Position numbers and translations under genes: made by a program
The notes under the pieces: generated by a model
Told to the model about the DNA's origin: nothing
Seen by the model: the letters and a program-made list of their open reading frames with translations, nothing else
Databases searched by the model: none
Shown: piece after piece, positions 20,013 to 30,721 of the stretch
How the letters are laid out: every line of letters begins with the position of its first letter
Numbering within the stretch: the first letter of the stretch is position 1
Source: Lysobacterales bacterium
GTDB lineage: Bacteria; Pseudomonadota; Gammaproteobacteria; Xanthomonadales; SZUA-36
Assembly (NCBI GenBank): GCA_014238945.1
Contig: JABAAB010000046.1
Span: 108,300 to 172,299 of the forward strand
DNA length: 64,000 nucleotides
Reading direction: 5' to 3'

Positions 20013-20753
20013 TTGAGTACCGAGTTGGCCATACCAGCACATATTGCCATCATCATGGATGGCAACGGCCGCTGGGCAAAAAAAAGAAACAGGCCCCGCT
20101 CCATGGGGCACCAGGCGGGTCTCAAGGCACTGCAGACTACCGTTGAACATTGTGTCCGCCTGGGTGTGGAAACTTTGACTGTCTTTGCATTTTCCAGTGA
20201 AAACTGGAATCGGCCGGCCGGAGAAATTTCCAGACTGATGGATCTTTTCCTGCGCGCCCTGGACAAGGAAGCTGGTGAATTACACGAAAATAATATTTGC
20301 CTGCGGTTTATTGGCGATATCACGGCATTCAAACCTGCCATCCAGAAAAAAATGATGAAGACACAAAAACTCACCGCCGAAAACACTGGTCTTAGAGTCA
20401 ATATTGCCGCCAACTATGGCGGTCGTTGGGACATCACCCAGGCCGCTGTTCGTTTGGCTAAGGCGATAGCGTCCGGAGCGCTGGCTGCTGACAACATCAA
20501 TGAGCACACCTTCGCAGAATTTCTGGCACTCGCCGACTCAAGAGACCCCGATCTGTTCATACGAACAGGGGGTGAATTGCGAATCAGCAATTTCCTTCTT
20601 TGGCAGTCAGCGTTTACAGAATTTTACTTCACTCAGGTGTTGTGGCCTGATTTTGGTGCCGCTGAACTCGATGAAGCCATCGCTACATTTCGATCACGCG
20701 AAAGGCGTTATGGTCAAACCTCCGAGCAAATCAGGGGCCATGGCAATGCTTAG
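20013..20753 (+). CDS. uppS: Undecaprenyl diphosphate synthase (TTG start)
   Basis: HIAIIMDGNGRWAKKRNRPRSMGHQAGLKAL...FAFSSENWNRPAGEI...DLFIRTGGELRISNFLLWQSAFTEFYFT. Confidence 0.97.
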   Translation: MSTELAIPAHIAIIMDGNGRWAKKRNRPRSMGHQAGLKALQTTVEHCVRLGVETLTVFAFSSENWNRPAGEISRLMDLFLRALDKEAGELHENNICLRFIGDITAFKPAIQKKMMKTQKLTAENTGLRVNIAANYGGRWDITQAAVRLAKAIASGALAADNINEHTFAEFLALADSRDPDLFIRTGGELRISNFLLWQSAFTEFYFTQVLWPDFGAAELDEAIATFRSRERRYGQTSEQIRGHGNA

Positions 20754-21567
20754 GACCCGGGTCCTGACTGCACTGGTCTTGCTGTCACTGGTTATGACAG
20801 CCATTTTTTATCTACCCCCACATTGGTTCATGATATTGATCGCCCTGCTATTTCTGATGGGCAGCTGGGAATACAGACGTCTCTCCAAATTGACGGATCA
20901 CGTGGCAGGTCACCTGCTGGTACCGATCCAGGCTTTGATTTTCATCCTGTTGTTTCTTGAAATGGACCAATGGGATGATGGGATCTGGTTGTATCTCGGG
21001 ATCAGCTGTGTTGCCTGGCTGTTGATGTTCAGCCGGTTGGGCTTTTACCGTCCGGGCAGTAAAACGGTATCCTCCTATGCACCTGTATCTTTTATAACCG
21101 CGATCGTGTCCATAACCAGTGGCTGGTTCGCCATTTCCTGGATCTGTAATCATGCTGCGGGACCATGGTTGTTGCTACTGCTGCTGCTGATTGTCTGGGC
21201 CGCAGATACAGGTGCGTACTTTACCGGGAAATCTTTGGGCCAAACCCCACTGGCGCCACACATCAGCCCCGGAAAAACACGGGAAGGGTTCTATGGTGGA
21301 TTATTGAGTGCCTTTCCTGTTGCACTGTTGGCGATGGGTTGGATGCCGGTGATGGGTATGGATGTTTTGCAGTTGTTGATATTAACGCTGCTGACTGCAT
21401 TGGCATCGGTTGGTGGAGATTTGCTGGTATCACTACACAAACGCAGCAGCGGATACAAGGATTCAGGATCACTGATACCGGGTCATGGAGGAATCCTGGA
21501 CCGTCTTGACAGTTTACTGGCCGCAGCACCATTTTTTGCGCTTGGTTTGCTGGTAATCGGGTATTAA
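20740..21567 (+). CDS. cdsA: Phosphatidate cytidylyltransferase
   Basis: Multi-TM protein with CdsA signature GDLLVSLHKRSSGYKDSGSLIPGHGGILDRLDS; start at 20740 (or 20710) overlapping uppS. The listed ORF start at 20500 is too far upstream. Confidence 0.95.
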   Translation: MAMLRTRVLTALVLLSLVMTAIFYLPPHWFMILIALLFLMGSWEYRRLSKLTDHVAGHLLVPIQALIFILLFLEMDQWDDGIWLYLGISCVAWLLMFSRLGFYRPGSKTVSSYAPVSFITAIVSITSGWFAISWICNHAAGPWLLLLLLLIVWAADTGAYFTGKSLGQTPLAPHISPGKTREGFYGGLLSAFPVALLAMGWMPVMGMDVLQLLILTLLTALASVGGDLLVSLHKRSSGYKDSGSLIPGHGGILDRLDSLLAAAPFFALGLLVIGY

Positions 21568-21579
21568 CGGGGCAAAAGG

Positions 21580-22767
21580 TTGACAACGCGCGGTGTCACA
21601 ATTCTGGGTTCTACAGGTTCTATAGGCAAAAACACGCTGGATGTCGTGGGTCGTCACCCCGACCGCTATCACGTTGTGGCACTCACAGCACACCGGGATT
21701 ATTCCCGGCTTGCGGAGCAATGTAGACAGTTCCAGGCCAGATATGCCGTCATTGGAGATTCAGCAAAGGTTCGTGATCTAACAATGGCACTGGCCGACAT
21801 GGATTGTAAAACCGAAATCCTCACCGGGAGTGACGCTCTGAAGACGGTTGCAGGCTTGGCTGAATCCGACATTGTCATGGCTGCCATCGTGGGCGCAGCG
21901 GGTCTTGAGCCGACCTTACACGCGGTGCAATGTGGTAAAAGGGTACTCCTGGCCAATAAGGAATCCATGGTCATTGCAGGCCAATTGTTCAGGGATGCTG
22001 CCAACCAAAACAACGCTACTATCATCCCGGTAGATTCGGAACACAACGCATTGTTCCAGGTCCTGCCCAGCGGATTTGACCAGGGTCTCGACAGCGTGGG
22101 TGTCGAACAGCTCATGTTGACCGCATCCGGCGGGCCTTTCCTGAACAGGGAGCGTGATTCCTTGCGAAATGTGACACCCGGAGAAGCCTGTAAACACCCC
22201 AATTGGAACATGGGCAGAAAAATTTCGGTCGACTCGGCGACGCTGATGAACAAGGGTCTTGAGCTGATCGAGGCGCGCTGGCTGTTCAATGCCCGTCCCG
22301 ACCAGATTTCGGTCATCATTCATCCGCAAAGTATTGTACATTCGATGGTGTCCTATCGTGATGGCTCGGTGCTGGCGCAAATGGGCATGCCTGATATGCG
22401 CACACCCATCGCCTGCTCTCTGGCATGGCCCGAACGTATTGAAGCCGGAGTGGAACGCCTCCATCTGGCCAGTATGCAAAATCTTGAATTCCATCAACCG
22501 GATCTCGATCGTTTCCCTGGCCTGGGTCTGGCTTTTGACGTTTTGCAATCGGGTGACAATGCCGCTGTAGTATTTAATGCAGCCAACGAGATTGCTGTGG
22601 ACGCATTTCTGCGGGAACGGATCGGCTTCCTGCAAATTCCTTCGGTCGTTTCCTGTGCACTTGAACAATGCGAACGCGGTAAAATAGCCTCGCTGGATGA
22701 CGTATTGGGGTTTGACCGTATGACACGTGAGAAAACGGACGCTATCGTGAAATCGTTCACGCACTGA
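21580..22767 (+). CDS. dxr: 1-deoxy-D-xylulose 5-phosphate reductoisomerase (TTG start)
   Basis: GVTILGSTGSIGKNTLDVVGRHPDRY...LLANKESMVIAG...DSEHNALFQVLP...KISVDSATLMNKGLELIEARWLF. Confidence 0.98.
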   Translation: MTTRGVTILGSTGSIGKNTLDVVGRHPDRYHVVALTAHRDYSRLAEQCRQFQARYAVIGDSAKVRDLTMALADMDCKTEILTGSDALKTVAGLAESDIVMAAIVGAAGLEPTLHAVQCGKRVLLANKESMVIAGQLFRDAANQNNATIIPVDSEHNALFQVLPSGFDQGLDSVGVEQLMLTASGGPFLNRERDSLRNVTPGEACKHPNWNMGRKISVDSATLMNKGLELIEARWLFNARPDQISVIIHPQSIVHSMVSYRDGSVLAQMGMPDMRTPIACSLAWPERIEAGVERLHLASMQNLEFHQPDLDRFPGLGLAFDVLQSGDNAAVVFNAANEIAVDAFLRERIGFLQIPSVVSCALEQCERGKIASLDDVLGFDRMTREKTDAIVKSFTH

Positions 22768-22783
22768 AATATCATGGAAAAAA

Positions 22784-24160
22784 ATGTCTGAAGTACTTGG
22801 TTCAATTTGGTGGTTAATGGTCGCACTGGGATTGTTGATCACGTTTCATGAGTTCGGTCACTTCTGGGTGGCGAGACGGACGGGGGTTCGTGTACTCAAA
22901 TTCTCTATCGGCTTTGGCAAGGCCTTGTGGTCCAGAACCGGACAAGACGGAACAAAATACGTCATTGCAGCCATACCACTGGGCGGCTATGTAAAGATGC
23001 TGGATGAACGCGAGGGTGCGGTTGACCCACAAGAACTGGATCAGGCGTTCAACCGCAAGTCGGTCTGGATACGTATTGCCATCGTCATTGCCGGTCCGGC
23101 CTTTAACCTGATTTTCACACTGCTGGCATTCTGGTTGATGTTTCTGGTCGGAATGCCCGAATCCAGGCCAGTCATCGGCGAGGTGACGGGTATCGCTGCG
23201 GAGGCCGGACTCAAACCGGGCGACCGGATTGTTTCACTGAATGATGAAACAACCGAAACCTGGGTTCATGCCCACCTGGGTCTGGTGGTACACGCACTTG
23301 ACCGCGACAACGTGACGCTGGTGGTGGAGCGCCCCGACACCAGCACACGACCGCTGCAACTGGATCTCAGCCAACTCGGTAGCGATTTCAGGGAGGAGAA
23401 AACCCTGGAAGCCATCGGGATCACACCCTGGCGATTAAAAGTTCCAGCCATCGTAGGTGAAGTCAGCCCCGAGAGTCCCGCTTCCCGGGCGGGTTTCAAA
23501 CCAGGGGACCGAATTGTCCGGGTCGCTTCCGATGATGTAGCTGACTGGGCCTGGGTTGGTGCCCTGATACAAAAAAACGGCAGCGCGGATAAACCCCTCA
23601 TCGTAGCTGTCGAGCGGGCGGGCGGTATTCTGGAACTCGAGGTAAGACCCGAGAAAACCTCAACCGGCGCATTATCCAGCCGTCTGATACTGGGCGTCAC
23701 CAACAAACCTGCAGACGCAACGCTTCAGGCCCAGGCCAGCCGTGCCTATTTCCTGCACAAATATGGCCTGATCGACGGTTTTCGTGCCGCTGGTTCGGAA
23801 ATGTTTCGTTTAACCCGCTCAACCCTCGGTTTGCTTGGCCGGATGCTGACTGGAACCGCCTCTACGAGGAATCTTTCTGGCCCGATCAGCATTGCGCAAT
23901 TTGCCAATGACTCAGCTAATGCAGGGCTTTCCCGTTTCCTGTTTTTCCTCGGTGCAATCAGCCTGAGCCTCGGCATACTGAACTTATTGCCGATTCCGGT
24001 GCTGGATGGGGGGCATTTGTTCTATTACCTGATAGAATTGGTAAAAGGAAGCCCGGTATCTGATCAGATTCAGGCAAAAGGCCAGTATATTGGCCTGATG
24101 GCACTGCTTGGATTGATGGGATTAGCATTTTTTAACGATATTTTACGGCTGGTCGGATAG
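22784..24160 (+). CDS. rseP: Site-2 protease RseP (regulator of sigma-E protease)
   Basis: HEFGHFWVARRTGVRVLKFSIGFGKALW zinc motif HExxH, two PDZ domains, C-terminal LNLLPIPVLDGGHLFYYLIE. Confidence 0.97.
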   Translation: MSEVLGSIWWLMVALGLLITFHEFGHFWVARRTGVRVLKFSIGFGKALWSRTGQDGTKYVIAAIPLGGYVKMLDEREGAVDPQELDQAFNRKSVWIRIAIVIAGPAFNLIFTLLAFWLMFLVGMPESRPVIGEVTGIAAEAGLKPGDRIVSLNDETTETWVHAHLGLVVHALDRDNVTLVVERPDTSTRPLQLDLSQLGSDFREEKTLEAIGITPWRLKVPAIVGEVSPESPASRAGFKPGDRIVRVASDDVADWAWVGALIQKNGSADKPLIVAVERAGGILELEVRPEKTSTGALSSRLILGVTNKPADATLQAQASRAYFLHKYGLIDGFRAAGSEMFRLTRSTLGLLGRMLTGTASTRNLSGPISIAQFANDSANAGLSRFLFFLGAISLSLGILNLLPIPVLDGGHLFYYLIELVKGSPVSDQIQAKGQYIGLMALLGLMGLAFFNDILRLVG

Positions 24161-24203
24161 ACTTTCCGCTCTGAGATCAACAAACCCTTACGGATCTGAA
24201 TAC

Positions 24204-26702
24204 ATGAGACGAATCTTAATCATCCTGCTGTGCGGCCTGTTTGCGGTAAATACTGCCCTGGCACATGAAGCATTCACGATTTCGGACATCAGGGTTGAGG
24301 GGCTTGAGCGTATTTCGGAAGGCACGGTATTCAATTATCTTCCGGTGGATACCGGAGAACTGTTGACCAACGCCAAGTCACGCCAGGCACTGCGGTCGCT
24401 CTTCCGAACCGGTTTCTTCAGCGACATTGAATTCGAACGTGAAAATGACATCCTGGTGATCAAGGTCGTTGAACGCCCGGCTATTTCAAGTATCTCCCTG
24501 TCTGGCAACAAGGCCATCAAGGACGAGGATATGTATCCGGTGCTGGCTGACATAGGGCTGGCCGCTGGCGAAGTCTTTCAACCACAGTCACTGGATCGTA
24601 TCAAACAGGAGTTGGTCAGACAGTACTTCAGCCAGGGACGGTATGCTGTCACGGTGGACAGTCGTGTCGTACCACTGGACCGCAACCGGGTTCGCATTTC
24701 CATCGTAATCGAGGAAGGTGACACAGCTGAAATCCAACACATCAATATCGTAGGAAATACACTGTTCACCGACAAGGAAATCAGGGATGAGTTCGAGTCA
24801 GGCATACCGCCGTTTTGGAAATTCTGGTCAAAAGATGACCAATACTCACGTGAAAAACTATCCGGCGACCTTGAGAAAATCCGTTCCTACTACCAGGACC
24901 GCGGCTATATTGATGCCAATGTTGAATCCACCCAGGTCTCCATCAGCCCGGACAAACAGGATATTTATATCACCGCCAATATCATAGAAGGTGAACAATA
25001 CAGTGTGGACAGGATTCAGGTAACGGGTGACCTGGTCATCGAAGAAGCGACACTGCGGCGTTTGATCATGACCCAGGAAAACGATGTTTTCTCACGTAAG
25101 CAAATGGAACAGAGTGTTGAGAATATTACTGCCCTGCTGGCCAATGTGGGTTATGCATTTGCCAACGTAAACCCCATTCCACAAATTGACCGTGAGAACC
25201 GGTTGGTAACCATCAATTACTTTGTTGACCCCGGCAAGCGGGTCTATGTCAGGCAGATTACCTTCGTCGGCAACAGCGGTACAAAGGACGAGGTACTGCG
25301 TCGTGAAATGCGTCAGTTCGAGGGTGGATGGTTTTCCCAGGCCGCCATAGATCGATCCAGAATCCGTATGCAACGGCTTACCTATTTTGAATCCGTCAAT
25401 ATCGAAACACCCGCGGTTCCTGGCACCGATGACCAGATTGATGTGGTCGTAACCGTTCAGGAGCGTGCCGCAGGAAGTTTCTCGGTCGGACTCGGTTTTT
25501 CCCAGATCCAGGGCCTGATCGCGTCGCTGAGCATACAGCAGGACAACTTCCTTGGAAGCGGCAAACGGGTTGGCATCGCCTTGTCACACAGCAGCATCAT
25601 CAGCAGTTTCAACCTCTCCTATGACAACCCCTACTGGACAGAAGACGGCGTGAGCCGGGGGTTTTATATCCGCTACCAGGAATTTGACCAGGCCGGGGCA
25701 AATATTTCCACGTTTACCAGCACCGAGGCAGCCGGTGGTATGAGTTTTGGTATACCCATAACAGAAGTTGATTATCTGCGTGCCGGTGTGGGTATACGCC
25801 AGACCGACCTGAACATTGGCTCGTTCTTCCGCGAGCAGGAATACCCGGACCCCGATGACCCTGGAAATATCCTTTGTGATGACCGCAACCAGAATGGAAT
25901 CTGTCCGGAAGATTATTTTATCCCCAATCCTTTTGATCCATTGTCAAAGTCACTCGACCACAACGGGGACGGTCAACTGGACGACAAGGAACGGGATTTC
26001 AGAACCTATGATTTCACCGCTTCATGGGTTCGTGACACACGTAATCACTTCCTCAACCCGACCCGTGGTTCGTCCCAGCGCTTCAGTCTTGAATCCTCAC
26101 TACCGGGCAGCAGCAGGGAGTTTTACCGTCTCAACTACCGTGCTGCCAAATATATACCGATATGGGCAGACCTCGTTTTTTCCGTGCATGGCACACTGGG
26201 CTACGGCGATTCCTACGATGACTATGACAAGACATCCCAGGCCATTCCGGTTGACGTTAACCTGCCGGAAGGGGTCGAAGCTGAGTGCCTGGAAGAGGAA
26301 GTCATAGCACTGGATGATGGGCTGCCTTTCTTCGAACACTTCTACGGCGGTGGTGTCCGTGATATCCGTGGATTTGAAGACAACACCCTGGGACCAAAGG
26401 ATGGCGCACTCAGCTGTCGTGCGGTAGGTGGTGACCTGAAGGTATCCGGTGGTATGGAAATTGCCATTCCAACACCTTTTACCTCCGGGGGTGGTTCACG
26501 TATCGCATTATTTTTTGACGTCGGAAACGTTTATGCAAATCTCGATGCTTTTGACGCCAATCTACTCAGGGCATCAGCTGGAATTTCGGTGACCTGGCAG
26601 GCGCCGATCGGTCCGATAATCATGAACTACGCCTTCCCAATCAAAGAGTTTCACGGTGATCGTACAGAAAGCCTGCAGTTCTCTTTTGGTACTTCATTCT
26701 AG
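24204..26702 (+). CDS. bamA: Outer membrane protein assembly factor BamA
   Basis: Five POTRA-like repeats then Omp85 barrel; signal peptide; C-terminal GPIIMNYAFPIKEFHGDRTESLQFSFGTSF. Confidence 0.98.
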   Translation: MRRILIILLCGLFAVNTALAHEAFTISDIRVEGLERISEGTVFNYLPVDTGELLTNAKSRQALRSLFRTGFFSDIEFERENDILVIKVVERPAISSISLSGNKAIKDEDMYPVLADIGLAAGEVFQPQSLDRIKQELVRQYFSQGRYAVTVDSRVVPLDRNRVRISIVIEEGDTAEIQHINIVGNTLFTDKEIRDEFESGIPPFWKFWSKDDQYSREKLSGDLEKIRSYYQDRGYIDANVESTQVSISPDKQDIYITANIIEGEQYSVDRIQVTGDLVIEEATLRRLIMTQENDVFSRKQMEQSVENITALLANVGYAFANVNPIPQIDRENRLVTINYFVDPGKRVYVRQITFVGNSGTKDEVLRREMRQFEGGWFSQAAIDRSRIRMQRLTYFESVNIETPAVPGTDDQIDVVVTVQERAAGSFSVGLGFSQIQGLIASLSIQQDNFLGSGKRVGIALSHSSIISSFNLSYDNPYWTEDGVSRGFYIRYQEFDQAGANISTFTSTEAAGGMSFGIPITEVDYLRAGVGIRQTDLNIGSFFREQEYPDPDDPGNILCDDRNQNGICPEDYFIPNPFDPLSKSLDHNGDGQLDDKERDFRTYDFTASWVRDTRNHFLNPTRGSSQRFSLESSLPGSSREFYRLNYRAAKYIPIWADLVFSVHGTLGYGDSYDDYDKTSQAIPVDVNLPEGVEAECLEEEVIALDDGLPFFEHFYGGGVRDIRGFEDNTLGPKDGALSCRAVGGDLKVSGGMEIAIPTPFTSGGGSRIALFFDVGNVYANLDAFDANLLRASAGISVTWQAPIGPIIMNYAFPIKEFHGDRTESLQFSFGTSF

Positions 26703-26758
26703 GTCAGAAATTGCATCAGACTTAATTCGTCGGCTCAAAAAGGGTACAATTTCGTGTT

Positions 26759-27286
26759 ATGAAGCGATTTTTCCCCACATTGTCGATGTTTTTGATGCTG
26801 TTCGCCGCGCAGGCGATGGCTCAACAACTGCGTGTCGGCTATGTAGACATGAAGCAGGTACTGGACAACGCACCACAAGTTCTCGCGGGCCGCGAAAAAC
26901 TTGATCTGGAATTTCGTCCAAGAAACGCAACCATAGAATTTCAGGAACAACAGGTGCTCGCCATGGAAAATCGCCTCACACAAGGCGACATGACGGAAGA
27001 CGCAAGGATACGGCTGGATCGGGATATCAGGGAAATGCGCCGCAATGTCAACCGACAAAAAGAAGACCTGCGTGACGAGTTATCCTTCCGTCGCACCGAG
27101 GAAGTTCAGCGACTGGAGGGGCAGATTAACCAGGCCGTGAAGGTAATTGCACGGGACCATGGATACGACCTGATACTTTCAAGCCCTGTTGTTTATGCAG
27201 ATCCAACACTGGATATTACGCATCTGATACTGGACCAGCTCAGACTGGAGTATGAGGCGGATGAGCGGGATGGATCGCTTCGTTGA
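26759..27286 (+). CDS. skp: OmpH/Skp periplasmic chaperone
   Basis: Signal peptide then LRVGYVDMKQVLDNAPQVLAGREKLDLEFRPRNATIEFQEQQV...VYADPTLDITHLILDQL; between bamA and lpxD. Confidence 0.93.
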   Translation: MKRFFPTLSMFLMLFAAQAMAQQLRVGYVDMKQVLDNAPQVLAGREKLDLEFRPRNATIEFQEQQVLAMENRLTQGDMTEDARIRLDRDIREMRRNVNRQKEDLRDELSFRRTEEVQRLEGQINQAVKVIARDHGYDLILSSPVVYADPTLDITHLILDQLRLEYEADERDGSLR

Positions 27287-27289
27287 CCC

Positions 27290-28324
27290 ATGCCGGCTAG
27301 CCTGAAACTTTCGGAGCTGGCCGAGCAGTTCGAACTGCAATACCGTGGTGAAGGTGACATCGTTATTGATGGCGTCGGAAGCCTGTCCGATGCCACTCCT
27401 GCTCAGATCTCTTTTCTGTCCAATCCCGCTTATCGAAAGCAGTTGGATGACACCCGCGCGGCAGCCGTGATTGTCACAGAAGTCGACGCAAAAAATTGCC
27501 CGGTCAGTGTTTTGATCAGCGATAATCCATACGTTAGCTATGCAAAGATCGCTGCCTGCTTTGATCCGGGCAAAGAGATAGTCCCGGGTATCCATGAAAC
27601 AGCCAGTATTGATCCGGATGCAATAATCAGGAGCAATGTGCAAATCGGTGCACATGTTGTTGTCGGCGCGGGCTGTCACGTGGATGAAGGATGTTTGATC
27701 GGGCCGGGATGTGTCATGCTTGCCAATAGCAGACTTGGCAGCAACAGTCGGTTGCTGGCAAATATTACCCTTTGCGAAGGCGTGACCGTCGGTAAACGTA
27801 ACACCATCCATCCAGGTGCAGTTATTGGTGCGGACGGGTTTGGACTGGCATTCGATGGGGACAGCTGGATCAAGGTTCCCCAACTCGGCAGTGTCCGAAT
27901 CGGTGATGATTGCGAAATTGGTGCGAATACGACCATAGACCGCGGCGCGGTCGGAGACACGATACTGGAAGATGATGTAAGACTCGATAACCAGATTCAG
28001 ATTGGTCACAATGTACATATTGGAGCACATACGGCCATGGCAGCCCTGGTGGGTATAGCCGGCAGCACTCACATCGGCGAAAATTGCCTGTTTGCGGGAA
28101 ACTCTGGGGCAGTCGGGCATATCCGGATTGCAGACAGGACAACAGTAAGTTTCTCAAGTACGGTGACCAAGTCCATTACCGCACCGGGGACTGTTTGGGG
28201 TGCAGCCTTGCCAGCGCAACCATTGCGTGATTGGCAACGAACACTTGCACATTTGCGCAAACTTGAAAAACTGGCGCGGCGTGTCTTAAAAATAGAAAAA
28301 TCGCAGGAAAGAAACGAGAAATGA
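27290..28324 (+). CDS. lpxD: UDP-3-O-acylglucosamine N-acyltransferase
   Basis: Hexapeptide-repeat acyltransferase; IHPGAVIGADGFGLAFDGDSWIKVPQLGSVRIGDDCEIGANTTIDRGAVGDT. Confidence 0.97.
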   Translation: MPASLKLSELAEQFELQYRGEGDIVIDGVGSLSDATPAQISFLSNPAYRKQLDDTRAAAVIVTEVDAKNCPVSVLISDNPYVSYAKIAACFDPGKEIVPGIHETASIDPDAIIRSNVQIGAHVVVGAGCHVDEGCLIGPGCVMLANSRLGSNSRLLANITLCEGVTVGKRNTIHPGAVIGADGFGLAFDGDSWIKVPQLGSVRIGDDCEIGANTTIDRGAVGDTILEDDVRLDNQIQIGHNVHIGAHTAMAALVGIAGSTHIGENCLFAGNSGAVGHIRIADRTTVSFSSTVTKSITAPGTVWGAALPAQPLRDWQRTLAHLRKLEKLARRVLKIEKSQERNEK

Positions 28325-28782
28325 CTGACCAATTACTCCAGATACCCATTGAAATCAACCAGATCAAGAAATTTCTTCCGCATCGATACCCATTCCTGCT
28401 GGTTGACCGGGTGACCGACTATACGCTGAAACCGGAAATCACCCTCACTGCAATCAAGAATGTAACCAGCAATGAACCCTTTTTTGAGGGTCACTTTCCC
28501 CACGAACCTGTGATGCCCGGCGTTTTGATACTCGAAGCCATGGCACAGGCGTGTGGAATTCTCGCGCACGTCGCGCTTGCAGCCAAACAGACAGAGGGTG
28601 GGGTTTATTACCTGGTGAAAATTGACAAGGCCAGGTTCAACCGAATGGTGGTTCCTGGTGATCAACTGGTCCTTGATGTGACACAGACACGGGTAATGCG
28701 TGGTCTGGGCCAATATATATGCAAGGCCAGCGTCAACGGCAAACGTACCTCCAGTTGTGAAATTCTGTGCGCTGAAAGGTAA
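28321..28782 (+). CDS. fabZ: 3-hydroxyacyl-[acyl-carrier-protein] dehydratase FabZ
   Basis: IKKFLPHRYPFLLVDRVTDY...NEPFFEGHFPHEPVMPGVLILEAMAQACG. Confidence 0.97.
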   Translation: MTDQLLQIPIEINQIKKFLPHRYPFLLVDRVTDYTLKPEITLTAIKNVTSNEPFFEGHFPHEPVMPGVLILEAMAQACGILAHVALAAKQTEGGVYYLVKIDKARFNRMVVPGDQLVLDVTQTRVMRGLGQYICKASVNGKRTSSCEILCAER

Positions 28783-28788
28783 ACACCA

Positions 28789-29559
28789 ATGATTCACGCA
28801 ACTGCGCTTATTGATCCAAAGGCCGAGCTTGCCGAAGATGTTGAGGTCGGTCCGTATTCGATCATCGGGCCGCGACTGCGTATTGATGCCGGCACCAGGA
28901 TTGGCCCACATGCCGTTTTGACGGGTCGAACGAGCATCGGCAAAGACAATCACATTTTTCAGTTCACCTCGATTGGCGAACAGCCACAGGACAAAAAATA
29001 CGCTGGTGAAGACACCGAACTTGTCATTGGTGATAACAACACGATCCGTGAGTTGTGTACCTTCAGCAGGGGCACGGTCCAGGGTGGGGGTGTCACCCGT
29101 ATTGGCAACAATAACTGGATCATGGCCGGTGTGCATATTGCCCATGATTGTCAATTGGGGGACAACATCATCATGGCCAATAATGCTTCGCTGGCCGGCC
29201 ACGTAACGGTTGGCAACCATGCCATTTTGTCCGGTTATTCACTGATCCACCAATTCTGCAGTGTCGGTGCCCACAGTTTTACCTCTTTTGCCAGTCATGT
29301 TAATCAGAGCATTCCACCCTATGTCACGGTTTCCGGTGAGAAGGCCAGGGTCAAGGGCATAAATTCAGAAGGACTCAAACGACGTGGCTACACTTCTGAG
29401 CAAATAAGCCAGGTACGACGTGCCTACAGAGTCATTTACCGTGAAGGCCGTCCGCTGGCAGATGCCAAGACGATGCTGGCTGAAATGGCGACGTCATCGC
29501 CGGAGATCCAACCACTGGTTGATTTTCTGAACGCAGCTGAACGTGGCATCATCCGCTAG
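28789..29559 (+). CDS. lpxA: UDP-N-acetylglucosamine acyltransferase
   Basis: MIHATALIDPKAELAEDVEVGPYSIIGP...GTVQGGGVTRIGNNNWIMAGVHIAHDCQLGDNIIMANNASLAGHV. Confidence 0.98.
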   Translation: MIHATALIDPKAELAEDVEVGPYSIIGPRLRIDAGTRIGPHAVLTGRTSIGKDNHIFQFTSIGEQPQDKKYAGEDTELVIGDNNTIRELCTFSRGTVQGGGVTRIGNNNWIMAGVHIAHDCQLGDNIIMANNASLAGHVTVGNHAILSGYSLIHQFCSVGAHSFTSFASHVNQSIPPYVTVSGEKARVKGINSEGLKRRGYTSEQISQVRRAYRVIYREGRPLADAKTMLAEMATSSPEIQPLVDFLNAAERGIIR

Positions 29560-30721
29560 GAACCTGACCATCACCCTGGTAGCCGGAGAAGCCTCAGGCG
29601 ATCTCCTCGGTGCTGCACTGATCCGGGCTATCCGGGAACAGGAACCAGGTATCCGTTTTACCGGAATCGGCGGACCCATGATGAAGGCGGCGGGCCTTGA
29701 AGTCTGGTGGGATCTGGCTGAACTGTCCGTCATGGGTCTGTATGAGATCGTCAGTCACCTGCCCCGACTGTTCAGACTGCGTCGCCGGCTTGTCGAGCGA
29801 GTCTTGGAACTCAGACCGGATGTCTTCATTGGTATCGATGCACCCGATTTCAATCTTGGTGTAGAAAAGCGGCTCAGACACAGGTCCATACCAGTTATCC
29901 ACTACGTCAGTCCCACCATCTGGGCATGGCGAGCGGGACGAATTGGAACCATAGCGCGTTCTACGGAACGGGTTTTGTGTCTGTTTCCGTTTGAGCCCCG
30001 TTACTATGATCAACACGATGTAGAAGCTGATTACACAGGTCATCCATTGGCCGACAGGATACCGATGCATTCAAACTCCGAAGTTGCACGTGTATCACTG
30101 GCTCTCGATGTCAGCGGCCCACTGGTCGCATTACTGCCTGGCAGCCGTGCCAGCGAAGTCGAAAAACTGACTTCGGCCATGCTTGAAGCAGCGAGCGAAT
30201 TATCTGAAACTCAGCCAGGCATAACCTTCGTAATTCCGGCTGCAACAGATTCGATCCGGAATCTCCTGGAGTCCAAATTGCAACAATACCCGCAAGCCAA
30301 TTGCCAGGTTATCGGGTGCCGCAGTATCGAGGTCATGACGGCTGCAGATGTGGTCGTTTGTGCATCCGGAACCGCAGCTCTTGAAGCGATGCTGGTCAAC
30401 CGACCGATGGTGGTTTGCTACCGGCTGTCGAACGCCTCATATTTGATCATGAAGCAATTCAAACTGCTAAAAAGCCGCTACATCTCACTGCCCAATATCC
30501 TGGCCGGAGAAGCACTGGTGCCTGAGTTGATTCAACACCAGGTAAGTGGTCAGCGAATTGCCGCAGAGGTGAAACATTGGCTCGACCATTCCGGACATTG
30601 CGGGGAACTGAAATCACAATTCACCCGTATACATCAACAATTGAAAACCGATGCTGCCGCAACTGCGGCCACAGCGGTACTGGGGCATATTTCCAATGCC
30701 CACGAAATTGAATTTAAATGA
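29543..30721 (+). CDS. lpxB: Lipid-A-disaccharide synthase
   Basis: LVAGEASGDLLGAALIRAIREQ...GIGGPMMKAAG...SVMGLYEIVSHLPRLFRLRRRLVE; overlaps lpxA end. Confidence 0.97.
   Translation: MASSARNLTITLVAGEASGDLLGAALIRAIREQEPGIRFTGIGGPMMKAAGLEVWWDLAELSVMGLYEIVSHLPRLFRLRRRLVERVLELRPDVFIGIDAPDFNLGVEKRLRHRSIPVIHYVSPTIWAWRAGRIGTIARSTERVLCLFPFEPRYYDQHDVEADYTGHPLADRIPMHSNSEVARVSLALDVSGPLVALLPGSRASEVEKLTSAMLEAASELSETQPGITFVIPAATDSIRNLLESKLQQYPQANCQVIGCRSIEVMTAADVVVCASGTAALEAMLVNRPMVVCYRLSNASYLIMKQFKLLKSRYISLPNILAGEALVPELIQHQVSGQRIAAEVKHWLDHSGHCGELKSQFTRIHQQLKTDAAATAATAVLGHISNAHEIEFK

Noticed and set aside
20500-20739. N-terminal 80 residues of the listed 355-aa cdsA ORF
   Set aside because: Overlaps uppS in another frame; CdsA-like sequence starts at MAMLRTRVL (20740).
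21916-22842. 308-aa minus-strand ORF opposite dxr
   Set aside because: Antisense to conserved dxr; composition (His/Arg/Cys rich) typical of spurious ORFs.
27179-28120. 313-aa minus-strand ORF opposite skp/lpxD
   Set aside because: Antisense shadow of the clearly recognisable lpxD gene; no family signal.
28333-29220. 295-aa minus-strand ORF opposite fabZ/lpxA
   Set aside because: Spans two conserved genes antisense; no recognisable domain.
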